From Adiantum capillus-veneris (taxonomy: Eukaryota > Streptophyta > Polypodiopsida > Polypodiales > Pteridaceae), in contig CM043965.1 in assembly GCA_014529385.2 (NCBI GenBank), positions 65,753,190 through 65,817,189 of the forward strand: DNA of 64,000 nucleotides. Reading direction: 5' to 3'. The notes beneath the pieces are model-generated. The model saw only the letters and a program-made list of their open reading frames with translations. It was not told where the DNA came from and searched no databases. Of this stretch, positions 12,843 to 23,493 are shown in pieces. Both the position numbers and the translations under genes were made by a program. How positions within the stretch are numbered: the stretch's first letter is position 1; each line of letters opens with the position of its first letter.

Positions 12843-12860
12843 GGGGGGGGGGCGGGGGGG
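12843..12860 (+). repeat. G-rich tract
   Basis: Seventeen guanines interrupted by one cytosine. It could form a G-quadruplex on the plus strand, and its length in the assembly may be unreliable. Confidence 0.7.
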
Positions 12861-12890
12861 CTTCTATCCTTGTTTCATGTGGGTTGTGTC

Positions 12891-13213
12891 TGTAACAAGC
12901 CCATTATGAGTGGTTTGGGCCTAAGTGGTGATTTTTGGGTTTCAAGCCCTTACTATTGGGGTCTAGCCCATGAAAAATGATCTTGTGGTAGCTCTACACA
13001 CACCACTCTTTTTTGGAGTTTACATGAAACCTTTTGTTGGTCAGTATAGTTCCATGGTCTGTAACAAGCCCATTTTTAGTGGTTTGGGCTTAAGGGGGAT
13101 TTTGTTGGCTTTTTAGTCCTTACTATTGGGGGGAAATAATCTTGTGGTAGATACACACACACCACTCTTTTTGGAGTGTACATGCAACCTTTTGGTGGTT
13201 GTTATAGTTCAAT
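12891..13213. repeat. Two-copy tandem repeat, period about 169 bp
   Basis: The block starting TGTAACAAGCCCAT at 12891 recurs at 13060 with small deletions and substitutions, through GGTTTGGGC, CCTTACTATTGGGG and CACACCACTCTTTTTGGAGT. No coding sequence is evident. Confidence 0.75.
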
Positions 13214-13255
13214 ACATATATATATATATGTAAAGGAATTCATGAATGATCAATC

Positions 13256-13482
13256 TGTTGGAATTAGGGTTGCAAGAAAACACACACATCTTGGAGAAGA
13301 CAAAGGAAGCTCAAGGCACACAACAGAGAGTGCATTACTTAGTGTGCAATGGAAAGATGAGTTAGCCCTGGAGTGATGGGCGTATATACAATGCACAGGG
13401 AGAAAACCTCCTAGTGAGGGAAAAATGCCCCAACGGTCCTAAGTGTATTCACACACATCACTACCACTTGTATATGGTAACA
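13256..13482 (-). repeat. Copia-2 3' LTR
   Basis: On the minus strand it starts TGTTACCATATACA and ends AATTCCAACA, like the 227-bp LTRs of Copia-3 with roughly a tenth of positions changed. The partner LTR is absent. Confidence 0.88.
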
Positions 13483-13576
13483 AATCCCCCCTGGAGTGAT
13501 GCAGTGGACGAGAGTTGGCACATAGAGTAAAGGGAAGTGCCATGCCCTGAGGACATGATGAGTCCACAAAGGGGAG

Positions 13577-15640
13577 TTATCCCAAAGCTTTGCGGAAACC
13601 TTTGAACTTCTCACAAGACAATGCCTTTGTGAAAAGATCTACAAGGTTGCCCTGTGTTGGTACATAATCCAAGCTGATCTCTCTTGCTGAGAGCCTCTCC
13701 ATGATATTGTGGTAATGCACCTCAATGTGCTTTGTACGAATATGAAAATTTGGATTCCTCGCAACTACCATGCGCTCCGACTGTCAATTTAGATAGTGTT
13801 GGAAGTGTCCTGTCCAACACCCAAATCAGCCATAAGGCATCTGAGTCATACACACTCAACCGTAGTTGTGAAGACTACCATGTACTCAGCCTCACAATTG
13901 GAAGTGGTCACAGTAGGTTGCTTCTTTCTCAACCATGATATGCATGAGATGCCAAGCATGAAACAAAAACCACTTGTGGACACTCATGTGTCAAAACAAC
14001 CAACCCAATCTGAGTCCAAAAAAGCATGCAAATTTGGCGTCAATGATCCCCCCTTGGGATAAAACAAGCCAAGATATAAAGTGTCACTCAAGTAGCCAAA
14101 AATCCTATTGACAGCCTACCAATGCTTAGACCCTAGGCTATTCATGAATTTGTTGACCTGTGAGACTCCAGATTGAATATTCGGCCTTGTGTTGCATACA
14201 TAAATAAGGCATCCAACAACAGTTTGATAAATAGTGACATCTACAGGATCAGTAGCATCATGAAGACTCAATTTCAAACATGTTTCCATGGGAGTGGGAA
14301 TAGGTTTGCAATCCTCAAGTCCAAACTTGCACAGCAATGTCTCTATGTAGCTTTTATGACACAAGGCAATACCACCATCACACTGCTTAAACTGTATATC
14401 CAAGTAATGATGCAGCAACCCCAAGTCTTTCATCTGCAAAGTAGTATTCAAATCAGCCTTAAATTCAGCAATATGTTTCTCATTCGGTCCAGTGATCAGC
14501 AAATCATCCACATAGAGAACCACAATGAGAAGTACATCACCCTCATGCTTTACATATATTATGCTTTTTGTTGGGCTGTTACGAAAGCCTCGTTTGACCA
14601 AATGAGTGTCAGCCTTCTCATACCAAGCACGGGGAGATTTCTTCAACCCATACAAAGCTTTGTTACATTTTCACACTTTATCCTCTTGTCCTTTCTGACA
14701 AAACCGCGAGGTTGTATTACATAAACTCCTCAAATATGTCACCATTCAAGAAAGCAGTAACAATGTCTGATTGATGTACATCCCAACCAAAATGAGCTGC
14801 CAATGGACATAGAAAATGCACAATAGTCATACAACAATTGGGAGAAAAAGTCTCTTCATAATCTATGCCTTTTTTTTGTGCACAACCCTTTGCAACAAGT
14901 CGAGCCTTATAGCAATCCATCTCACCATCCGGCTTGCGTTTAACTTGTAAACCCACTTTGTACCAATGGCCTTTTTGCTTGGAGGCAAATCACATAAAGT
15001 CCATGTGTCATTTTCTATAAGTGCATCATATTTTGATTGCGTGGCAGCCATCCAATTTTCTAAATTATGTGCTTCATCAAAAGACAGAGGTTCCTGAACT
15101 TCATGTAACTTGTAAGCTAGACAGAGCCAAAGCATAACAATCTGATGCATAAGATGCATGGAAAGAGCTTGAACGAGTGCGACTAGACAAAGGTGTAGCC
15201 AATTTACTATCACGCAATGTATGCACCAGCATTTTGGCATACCTCTAGCCTGCTCATTTTCAGTCCTTTCCTCATCAAGTACATCATGTACATCTGCATC
15301 AGTAATAGGCTGATCTATAACATTTTCAGAAACCCCCATAGGCTGTACATTTGCCTCATTGGAATTTACATTCAAACTTCCACCACTGAAAAGAGGCGAC
15401 AAAGTGTCATTAATGTCCTATGAGTTTACATTACTGTCTCTAGTACATGACAGCAAGGGTGGAACAGAACCTTTCACAAACACAACATCCCGTGAAACCA
15501 AAATATGCCTTGTTTGTGAATGAGGCCTGCAAGCAAAATATTCACTTGCTCGTACTCCATCAAAAGGAGAATTGTCATTAATTAAGTCAATACTAGTGAA
15601 ATCAATTTCTTTATCCTCTACATGTGGAACTGTGGAATTT
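13577..15640 (-). pseudogene. Copia-2 pol fragment
   Basis: Reading on the minus strand: the integrase C-terminal linker (ILVSRDVVFV, then LLSCTRDSNV), the start of reverse transcriptase (GTKWVYKL, YEETFSP), the palm with VLYVDDLLITGPNEKHIAEF (near 14480-14540), then CNTRPNIQSGVSQVNKFM, and finally RNase H (LVDLFTKALSCEKF, 13600-13650). Frame changes near 14.7 and 14.95 kb and several internal losses make it non-functional. It is homologous to 25.9-27.8 kb on the other strand. Confidence 0.88.
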
Positions 15641-15655
15641 TAGTCATAGTGATAG

Positions 15656-16270
15656 TGCTTTGAGAATTAAGAATTTGTTTGTAAAGAGTGATTACTTAGC
15701 GTAAAATTTCCAATTATTTTTCTCTCAAGAATCAAGGAGTTCTTGTGGATTTCACACACCCTTGGTTTAAACTTTGTTGATGAATCAAAATAGAGAGAAA
15801 GGTCATAAAACCGCCTGTTTTGAGTGAGAAAAAATCCTTCCAAGCTTTTTGATAGCTCAATAGTGGTAGAGCCCTTAAGTACCCCTGTAGAATCCACTAT
15901 TAAGATTATAGCTCTCCCAAGGTTTTTAAAAATCTACAATGTATGGGTTAATAGATCCTTGACTCCCTTATCCCAGCTAACTTGACTCCCTTATCCCAGC
16001 TAATTAACAAGTTCAAGTTTTCATGCTTAGTCCAAGCTAATTAACAAGTTCAAGTTTTCATGCTTAGTCCAAGAACTGTGCTTTCTTTGAAAAGAAATAG
16101 TGACCTCAAATTCTCTAATACCAATGTCAAAGAATTGACACTATAACATAGAAAAATTGGTGATTAATCTGTAGATGAATCACTTTGTGTATAACTAAGC
16201 ATGATGTAGAAAAACATTTGCAAAGACATGCATAATACCATCAAGATTCAATCACGCATTCCTTCTCACA
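15656..16270. repeat. Gene-free spacer with short tandem duplications
   Basis: No supported gene. A 23-bp unit (TTGACTCCCTTATCCCAGC...) is duplicated at 15959-16003, and a unit of about 38 bp (AGCTAATTAACAAGTTCAAG...) is duplicated at about 15997-16072. A 76-codon minus-strand frame (15667-15897) has no recognisable homology. Confidence 0.55.
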
Positions 16271-17016
16271 AAAATAAGGGGAATAGAGAAAAAAGAAAAA
16301 CCCCCAACCCAGACACCTCTAAAAGGATGGTATACAAATAGAAAGAGATCTAGATCCCCCCTTGTAGCAAAAGGATATGAAATGGTTGAGGTGTGTAACT
16401 AATATTTTTTGCAACATCTAACATGATCACAGTGAAAGCACACTATGTATAACACTTAAGAAGTGGGAGAGAAACTAAAAGCACACTATATATAACACTT
16501 TAAAAATGGGAGAGAAACTATAAAACACTAACAGATGATGACAAGATGCTATAAAACATAGTGCAAAATGTGCTTTGCATTGGTTTGTGTGTATATGTTT
16601 GTCACAATTTTAACAAATTTGAAAAGCGACAATATCAAAACTTATCTCAACTTGTGCGATGACAAGATGCACTTTACTCACAAAGTTTTGGGCACCTCAT
16701 GACCCTCCAATACAATGCTTCAATATTATAAAATTATAATGTGCAATGGTAGTCACTCCAAAAACAGTGCTATAAAAGAGTGTGTGCATGTTTTTTTAAC
16801 TATTATTCATGAATATATAGGTATTTCCTTCAAGGTTAATCTTATCTATTCAATGGTACTTCGGTGTTGATTGCGATCATGATCATAGACAGAAAATGGT
16901 TTGATTTAGACTTTGCTGCTCCAAAAATTGCAACTTGTATTGTCTTCTTCTTGAAAAGATTAAAATTTCCTCTCACAAAAAGATACAACCCACCCCGCTC
17001 ACTAATGCAGTAGATG

Positions 17017-17018
<2 letters not shown>

Positions 17019-17059
<41 letters not shown>

Positions 17060-17521
17060 CCCTTCTTTTTTAACCCGATTGTGGTTGATTGGTTGTCTTG
17101 GCCCCCTTTTGTTAGTAGGGCTCCACTTCAAGACACATCAAACAAGGTCTCTTAGGAGTTTTCCTATAACTTTAAAATATCTCTTCCCTCTCTCTCTTTG
17201 ACTTGACTATGAGAAACCCCTTTATTGAGTTTAATAAAATCAAAGACATATTTCATTAGAAAAGCTTTTTTCTCCTTCTCTTTGTCAACCTGCAACACAA
17301 GGTCTCTCCTTCTCTCTCCCTTTAGATTTTGTAGAGAAACTCTTTTCTCTCTTTAGCCCCACTCTCCTTCTTGCTCTCAGACAACCTGCAAAGTTTCTCT
17401 CTTTTCAAATACAAAAGGAAAATATCCCCTCTTTTCTCTCTTTGAATGCACAGGGGATTCTTCTCTCTACTCTTGTATCCCACTACCCAGAGTCTCTCTC
17501 CTCAATTTTCAGCCCAAGAAA

Positions 17522-17607
<86 letters not shown>
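17019..17607. repeat. CT and CT/GT microsatellites within the LTR
   Basis: A (TC)n tract at 17019-17056 and a (CT)n(GT)n tract at 17524-17607. Equivalent tracts sit in the right LTR (30654-30698 and about 30911-30938), so they belong to the element. Confidence 0.9.
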
Positions 17608-17609
<2 letters not shown>

Positions 17610-17655
17610 ATTGCAAGAGTAGGAAGATAACTCTCTCTAAATTTTCATACACACA

Positions 17656-19240
17656 TGTCATAATAATCAATATCTAATTCTCCTAAATGATTTTCTCATA
17701 TTAAAATGATCATTTAATGTGGGGAAGGCCAGGGGAGAAAAAAAGCTAGAATATTGGTTAAGCTAGCAGACCGGCCACAGTAGAGATCCAAAGGAGGGAA
17801 AATAGGGATCCAAAGGGGGGGCCATCTGCAAAAGAGCCATGTGCAACAATGGGCTAAAAAGACCCTAAGGTTCAGCCCATTAAAACTTCCAAAATGCTAA
17901 GGTTCCAAAATTCAAAGGTTGTGTCCAAAGGTCAACCCTAGGGAAAATTGGATGCTTTGTGTGTGCCCTAAAAGTCTTTGCACATCCCTACATGGGAGGG
18001 GGCGAGCCCTAAAAGTAGGGGATGAGAGAGAAAGCCACACACACACAGGCTCCCTTTACACAAAGGGAATGAGGGACACATGTCAGCTCCCTAGGCCAGA
18101 TGCCCACAAGGTGTGCCCAATTTCTATTGGATGACCCTTGAAGTGGACCAATGAGAATTAAGCTAGAGTAAATCTAGTTTAATTAATTTAAAAACATTTA
18201 ATAAAAGAAACCAATGAGAATTAAGTCTCCTAGAAGACTATTGGGCAGTCTCCCAAGGGGTCCAATGAGCATTCAGGAGCCCCATGGCTTGCCTGATTCC
18301 TATTGGCCACGAGGCAAAGGGGTCCAATGAGAGTTTAGTTTAATTATTTAATTACCTAAAGCTCTCACAAAAGGGGAAAGGGGGACACATGTCATAAGGC
18401 TATCACTTATGCTGCTTAATTGTAATTGGCTTGACTTGGGGAGGGCCAATGAGGCTTCAGCAAGAGCAATTAGCAAGAGGGCTCGCCCAAGAGAGAGAGG
18501 GGGCTGATTTTTGCAAGGCATTATCACACACACACTCACACAAGCTCATGTGTGAAGAAAGAGAAGACTATCTCTTCCCAAGCTTTAATGGAGAACTCAT
18601 CACCTACTCCAAGCTTGTGAGATAGAAGCCTACATCAACACTCTCTTGGCATGTGGATGCAAATCCAACCAAGAGCCAAGCTTCAATGCATGCTCATCTC
18701 CTCTACCAAGCTAATTACTAAGCTAAGCTATGCTACATATGAGTGATTATGTGAGGAGATGTACATCTTTCTCGTAAGATACTCCTTCTTCCTCTCAATC
18801 TACTCTCATACCCTGCTAGCTCTCACCATCTTCGAAGATGTGTGAGGTCTTGGGTCTAAGAACGGGGATAATTCAAGCTGTGTTTGTTAAGTGTTTTGCT
18901 TGGTGCATGAAGTTTCCATCTTCATTGCACTAGCTAGTCTTGAAGGAACACAAAGAATTGTATTGTACAATGTCTCTCTTGATGGGAGAAACCATAATAC
19001 AAAGCCTTTTGGAGGGGGGACCGGCTCCATGAAAATCCGGTCCTCAATTGTTGTCAATAGCTTAATTTCTCTCTCTTTTGAAAGTATTGTCGATGCTATC
19101 TAACTAGGTGTTATGCTTTTTGTTGCTCTCTCCACCCAAGCACTCTTGTAATTCTCATTAGGAATCTATTCTAATGAAATGCCCACTATGTTCATGCTAA
19201 TTTCCGCTACACATAAGTTATTAGGCCATTAATTGTTACA
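17656..19240 (+). mobile_element. Solo LTR of the chromovirus family
   Basis: 1585 bp starting TGTCATAA and ending ...GTTACA, colinear with the 1629-bp LTR at 55756-57384. Shared landmarks are GATTTTCTCATATTAAA.TGATCA.TTAATGTGGG, GGGGGACACATGTC-type runs, CTCCATGAAAATCCGGTCCTCAA and TAGGCCA...TTACA. No internal region or second LTR adjoins it, so it is a recombination product. It inserted in a CACACACAT stretch of the older gypsy LTR, so the target duplication (ACACA/CACAC) is ambiguous. It contains short open frames but no gene. Confidence 0.85.
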
Positions 19241-19850
19241 CACACATACAAGATGCTACTTGCTCATAGATTCTCAAGAGCCAAAATGGTGGCCAATGCC
19301 TCTCTTGTTCCTCTTCTTCGTCCCAAGTAGACACAAGCACCTTTTCATTTTTATTTTGAATAATGCTCTTTATAAACAAAATCCAATCTTAGAACTTTTT
19401 CACTTACCCAATGCTTTCCCCAAAATACTCTTCCCAGTTTATAAGGAAATGGAACCAAAAAAAAAGCAATTTCAAGGTCAAAAAGTGAAGAAATTGCCAG
19501 TTTTTAACACAAAAGCATGTCAAATTCTCCGCTTTCCTCCAAGACAAGCTCAAAATTTGTCCAAAATTTGCCTTTGAACTGATTAAAATGCAATAAAGGC
19601 TGGTTTTCTTGTCAACTTTGTACTTGACTAGTTTACTCTTGACTGGTGTAGAACTCACTTGCACTCCAAAATAAGCTTGCACCTTTCTCACCCGTGGCTG
19701 AGAGTGTCAGTTTTATGGCCAAAAACCATGCACATAGTGATCAAATGGATGATGAAATACACAACATAGCAAAAATCTAGTATGTTTGCAGACAAAATGC
19801 ATGCAGTGCCATAGATATATAGACAGGGTCTGTTAAAAAAAAAAGCAACA

Positions 19851-19927
19851 ATGGCATCCCACAGGGAAAACTAGCATACTAGTGTGAACCCAAATTCTTC
19901 GGTTAGACTGATGCAGCTAAAGTAGCA
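19851..19927 (-). promoter_or_regulatory. Putative polypurine-tract side of the Tat-like gypsy
   Basis: Directly inside the left LTR the minus strand reads CCCTGTGGGATGCCAT before TGTTGC. The position fits the polypurine tract, although the run is not purely purine; it may have mutated. Confidence 0.35.
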
Positions 19928-20501
19928 TCAGAAATTGCTAGGATCTATAGTCAAGAAGGGGACATGTGATAAATGTATAAGGCATTTATTCATAAAGAGA
20001 ATAAAGATTTTAAATTTAGAAGAGCTAGATACTCTCAAAACTCTCAAATGGTGACACAACTCCTTAGCTCCCAAACACTTAAGTTTTTGCACTAGCTCCC
20101 ATGGGTCAATGGAATGTGGAGTGGAATCTACCAAGATATGATCAAAATTTTGGGTAAAGAATCTAGATAGAGCCATCAGGGCTATGGAATCTGCTACAAT
20201 GTTCTCATGATGAGGCAAAAATGTGAGGGTATAAAAGGTGAAATGGGTGAAGAGGTCATGTGATATTTGGCTATAGTAGTGCATCAAAGGGTGGAGGGTA
20301 CGGGAATGGCCATGAAAATGGTGCACCACAAGTTTGTAAATCTCCAAATACTTGCACATGTGTAGCTCCCAATATATACAAAGCTCTCAACCCAATCAAT
20401 AGTGATTGATACTCTGCAACATTATTACTTAAGTGTGCCCCAAGAGAAAAACTCCCAAAATAATAGCACAACCCTTGGGTGAATAAATGCCAATGTCGCA
20501 A
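19928..20501 (-). pseudogene. Plant/archaeal-type RNase H of the Tat-like gypsy
   Basis: Two overlapping minus-strand frames reconstitute one RNase H-like domain: GSFSLGAHLSNNVAEYQSLL, then IGLRALYILGATHVQVFGD (20.27-20.5 kb), followed after a frameshift by KLVVHHFHGHSRTLHPLMHY and LPHHENIVADSIALMAL (19.93-20.34 kb). The SNN.AEY...GL and FGD.. LVV patterns are those of the RNase H1 type acquired by Tat/Ogre elements, not the usual gypsy RNase H. It lies 3' of integrase in this copy. One frameshift and a substituted glycine region make it inactive. Confidence 0.7.
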
Positions 20502-20518
20502 CTCCCTATCTTCTCTAT

Positions 20519-20845
20519 GCCTCAGTAAGCGCCATCAAAGTAGAGAGACCGTGTAGAAGAAGAAGAATCATTAGCATCTACAACTAAATAGGAGAGTAGG
20601 ATTAAGTCATATGTAACAAATCACATGCAATATGGTTTAATTTTATCAAAATTGGCTTTGGTAGAAAACCATGTCCTCCATGCCTCAATAAGGGCCATCA
20701 AAGTAGAGAGACCATGTAGAAGAAGAAGAATTATTAGCATCTATAACTAAATAGGAGAGTAGGATTAAGTCATATGTAACAAATCACATGCAATATGGTT
20801 TAATTTTATCAAAATTGTTCTTGGTAGAAAACCATGTCCCATTCA
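20519..20845. repeat. Two-copy tandem repeat, period about 163 bp
   Basis: 20519-20681 and 20682-20845 are near-identical (for example AGTAGAGAGACC.TGTAGAAGA and AAATCACATGCAATATGG), lying between the RNase H and integrase remnants of the gypsy. Confidence 0.9.
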
Positions 20846-20954
20846 TTTCTACAAGCTAGACTTTTTTTGTAGGAAAGACCTTCACAATAAGATAAGGACC
20901 AGACTACACATGGCTTAGCTACCTAGGAAACAACTCATGATGTGCATTATACAA

Positions 20955-22292
20955 TTAGACTAACTGCACATCCTCAAAATCATAGGTTTTAGCCTTCTTT
21001 GCTTTTTGTTTGGTGTGACGCTTCTTTGCTACTTCATCATGGAAATAATTTCTCAACCTCCACTCAATTGTACCCAACTTCTCTTTCAATCTCTCCTCCA
21101 AAGGCAAGGAATGCTCATGCAAAAATCTCAAGGTAGCAATCTCATGCTCTATAGGCAACACACACTCTTGACCATACACCAAAGAGAAAGGAGTGAAACC
21201 CATGGCCTCTTAGCATAATTGCTTCAATACCTTTCAAGGCTGATAAAGGTTTCATACTCTTTAAAAGCCTCACTTTTTCTTGATCAATTGTTAGGAGTTT
21301 CTTATCCTGACTTTGAGTGGACATTCCACTATTGCTACATGTTGCACTTTTTTCATCATCATGAGGATGTGAAGCTTTTGATAGTCTATGTGTGGAGTAG
21401 GTTTTCCCTAGACAAACCAAGTTTCTCTCCTCCCACTTTGCTAAAACCCTATGAACATGATTAGAAATTTCATGACCTTGCACTATGGGTGCTTGTACAT
21501 ACAGAGCTTGTAATTGTGTGAATGTCGTTGACATGATGAAGAGACTGAATCTATGGCAGCAACTTTAAAAGTAGTGTTGTATTCCCACACAACCACTGAC
21601 AATTTCTCATCCCAATCCCTCTTATTCACATCAATTGTCTTTCTCCAAATGGTGACTAAAGTCATATTGGTAATCTCAATTTGCCCATTTGTAGAAGGTT
21701 TATAAGGGGTTGTTTTATCATGTCTAATATTAATATGATAAGTGAGGTCCTCAAGAACATCATTTAACAAATGTGTCCCTCTATCATAAATAAGCTCAAT
21801 TGGTGCTTCAAAACGACAAATAACATGATCAATTGAGAATGCAGCAGTAGTGCGTTCATCATCACTCCTCACTGCTCCAACCTCTGACTACATTGTAAGG
21901 TAATCAGTCACAACCATAGTGTAGTATTTTTCATGTTTGGAAGTAGGAATGATCATTCCAAAATAGTCAATGCCCCACTTGTCAAAAGGTAAAGTAGAGA
22001 CAATATGATTATTATGTCTCAAACAGTTCTCAAGGCGAGTAGAATGCCGGCACATACCACAACACTTACACCATCCAAATGAGTCTTAAAAAACACTCAG
22101 GTACCAATACCCCGGTCTCAATATTTTTAATGCAGTCAACCTCCCTACAAAATGTCCCCCGCAAGCACTAGCATGACACTCCTTCAAAATGTGAGGAATC
22201 TCTTCCTTACAAACACAACCTCGATATAATCCCTCAATGATGGAAAATCTTTGTGCATGGGTAATGCGACATTTATTATTAGCTTTGTTCAT
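20955..22292 (-). pseudogene. Integrase of the Tat-like gypsy, fragmented
   Basis: Minus-strand fragments in order: an N-terminal zinc region (EEIPHILKECHASACGGHF, 22.1-22.3 kb), the catalytic core (ELIYDRGTHLLNDVLEDLT, then YKPSTNGQIEITNMTLVTI, 21.48-21.87 kb) and the C-terminal part with MGFTPFSLVYGQECVLPIEH (20.95-21.2 kb). Catalytic Asp and Glu positions can still be recognised in the core (YDRG, NGQIE). Stops and frameshifts lie between fragments. Confidence 0.8.
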
Positions 22293-22299
22293 TTTAAGA

Positions 22300-22904
22300 G
22301 GAAATTTAAGTGTGGAGATATGCTTTTGAGGTAATTTGAGGAATAATATGTGCCATGTCCTAAGAAATCCCTAAGCTATCTAACAATGGTGGGTGCTAGA
22401 TATGCAAGAGTAGTCTCTAGCTTTTGTGGATCCATTGCAATGCCATTCTTTCTAATAAAATGCCCTAGTGGAATTCCATAAGCTACCCCAAAAACACACT
22501 TTTTTTCATTCAATGCCGTTGGATTTTTCACGACACTTTTTAAACACATACTCCAATGCAACTCCAAGGTTACCTTTAGATGTGTCCACACCCAAATCAT
22601 CAATGAAGACTTTGAGGAATTGTATTACGTCATTTTGAAATCACTCATCTTTATAATATTGATACAACCCCGAACCATTGCACAACCCGAAATGCATGAC
22701 GTAATATGCATGATTCTCAAAAATGGTTGTAAAAGTTCTTTTAAGCTTGTCCTCCTCATCTATGGTCATTTGATTATAGCCCAAAAAACCATCCATGAAT
22801 GCATATATCTCCCTTCCCACCAAATAGTGAATCTAAAATTCGTTCAATAAATGGCAAAAGTTAGTAGTCTTTCACTATAACTTTGTTCAATTGTTTATAA
22901 TGAC
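22300..22904 (-). pseudogene. Reverse transcriptase of the Tat-like gypsy, 3' part
   Basis: The minus strand continues the frame interrupted by Copia-3: KQLNKVIVKDY and LLPFIERILDSL near 22.8-22.9 kb, AFMDGFLGYNQMTIDEEDKL (22.64-22.82 kb), then the palm, where FIDDLGVDTSKG stands where YxDD is expected, and KCVFGVAYGIPLGHFI. The sequence passes directly to the integrase zinc region, so the canonical RNase H has been lost. Confidence 0.8.
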
Positions 22905-23131
22905 TGTTACCATATACATGTGGTAGTGATGTGTGTGAACACACTAGGACCGCCGGGGCATTTTTTCCCTCTTTAGGAGGTTTTTTCCCCCGAGAATTGT
23001 ATATACGCCCATCACTCTAGGGCTATCTATCTTTCCATTGCACACTAAGTAACACACTCTCTATTGTGTGCCTTGAGCTTCCTTCGTCTTCTCCAAGCTG
23101 TGTGTGTTTCTCTACAACCCTAATTCCAACA
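22905..23131 (+). repeat. Copia-3 5' LTR
   Basis: 227 bp, TGTTACC...AATTCCAACA, matching 27926-28152 except for about two substitutions (GAATTG/GCATTG and CTTCGTC/CTTCATC). Confidence 0.95.
23000..23005 (+). promoter_or_regulatory. Possible TATA box in Copia-3 LTR
   Basis: TATATA about 95 nt into the LTR, conserved in the 3' LTR and in Copia-2. Position fits a U3 promoter; transcription is not demonstrated. Confidence 0.4.
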
Positions 23132-23133
23132 AT

Positions 23134-23145
23134 TGGTATCAGAGC
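23134..23145 (+). promoter_or_regulatory. Copia-3 primer-binding site (initiator Met tRNA)
   Basis: TGGTATCAGAGC two nucleotides after the 5' LTR, complementary to the 3' end of initiator methionine tRNA. Confidence 0.9.
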
Positions 23146-23493
23146 AGGTCACGTCCTCCCGGGCTTAGTCGCCAGCTGCTCTAGCACACGCCTGCTCACT
23201 TTCTCCGATTTCAGTGAGCTTTGGTGAGTGTTCGCAGGTCGACAAAAATTTTGAGAGAGCTCGAAGAGCTAGGTCTGCTCAGAATTTTGATTTGGGCTCA
23301 TTTCGGCCTCCGTTTCCACTACAGGCAGTACTGCACAGGCTATTTCGTCATTTTGTGCAAAATTTCTGTCAGTGCCATTTTCTGCATAACAGGTGCCTTA
23401 TAGTCTTCTACAGTTTGTGCTATATAGCACAGGTTTTTCCCGCTCCGTTTCTCCTATTTTCGGACAGTTTTCACATCAGGTGCAGCATTTACC

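Larger units (their letters stand above)
13256..15655 (-). mobile_element. Copia-2: 5'-truncated copia relic of the Copia-3 family
   Basis: Minus-strand relic with one 227-bp LTR (13256-13482, its 3' LTR), a polypurine tract (AGGGGGGATT) just inside it, then RNase H, reverse transcriptase and the end of integrase going rightwards. Similarity to Copia-3 stops near 15.65 kb, so gag, protease, most of integrase and the 5' LTR are missing. Many stops and frameshifts, and clear LTR divergence from Copia-3, mark it as older. Confidence 0.85.
16280..19850 (-). repeat. Left (3') LTR of the Tat-like gypsy, with nested solo LTR
   Basis: Segments 16280-17655 and 19241-19850 align in order with 30.11-31.58 kb, for example GCTCACTAATG.AG.AGATGCT before a CT microsatellite, and ACAAGATGCTACT followed by TTTTCATTTTTATTTTGAATAATGC. 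The intervening 17656-19240 is a separate insertion. The right edge (TGTTGC on the minus strand) is clear; the left edge is approximate. Confidence 0.72.

Noticed and set aside
14173-14724. A 183-codon plus-strand frame
   Set aside because: It is antisense to the Copia-2 reverse transcriptase, whose minus-strand frame contains YVDD and other copia motifs.
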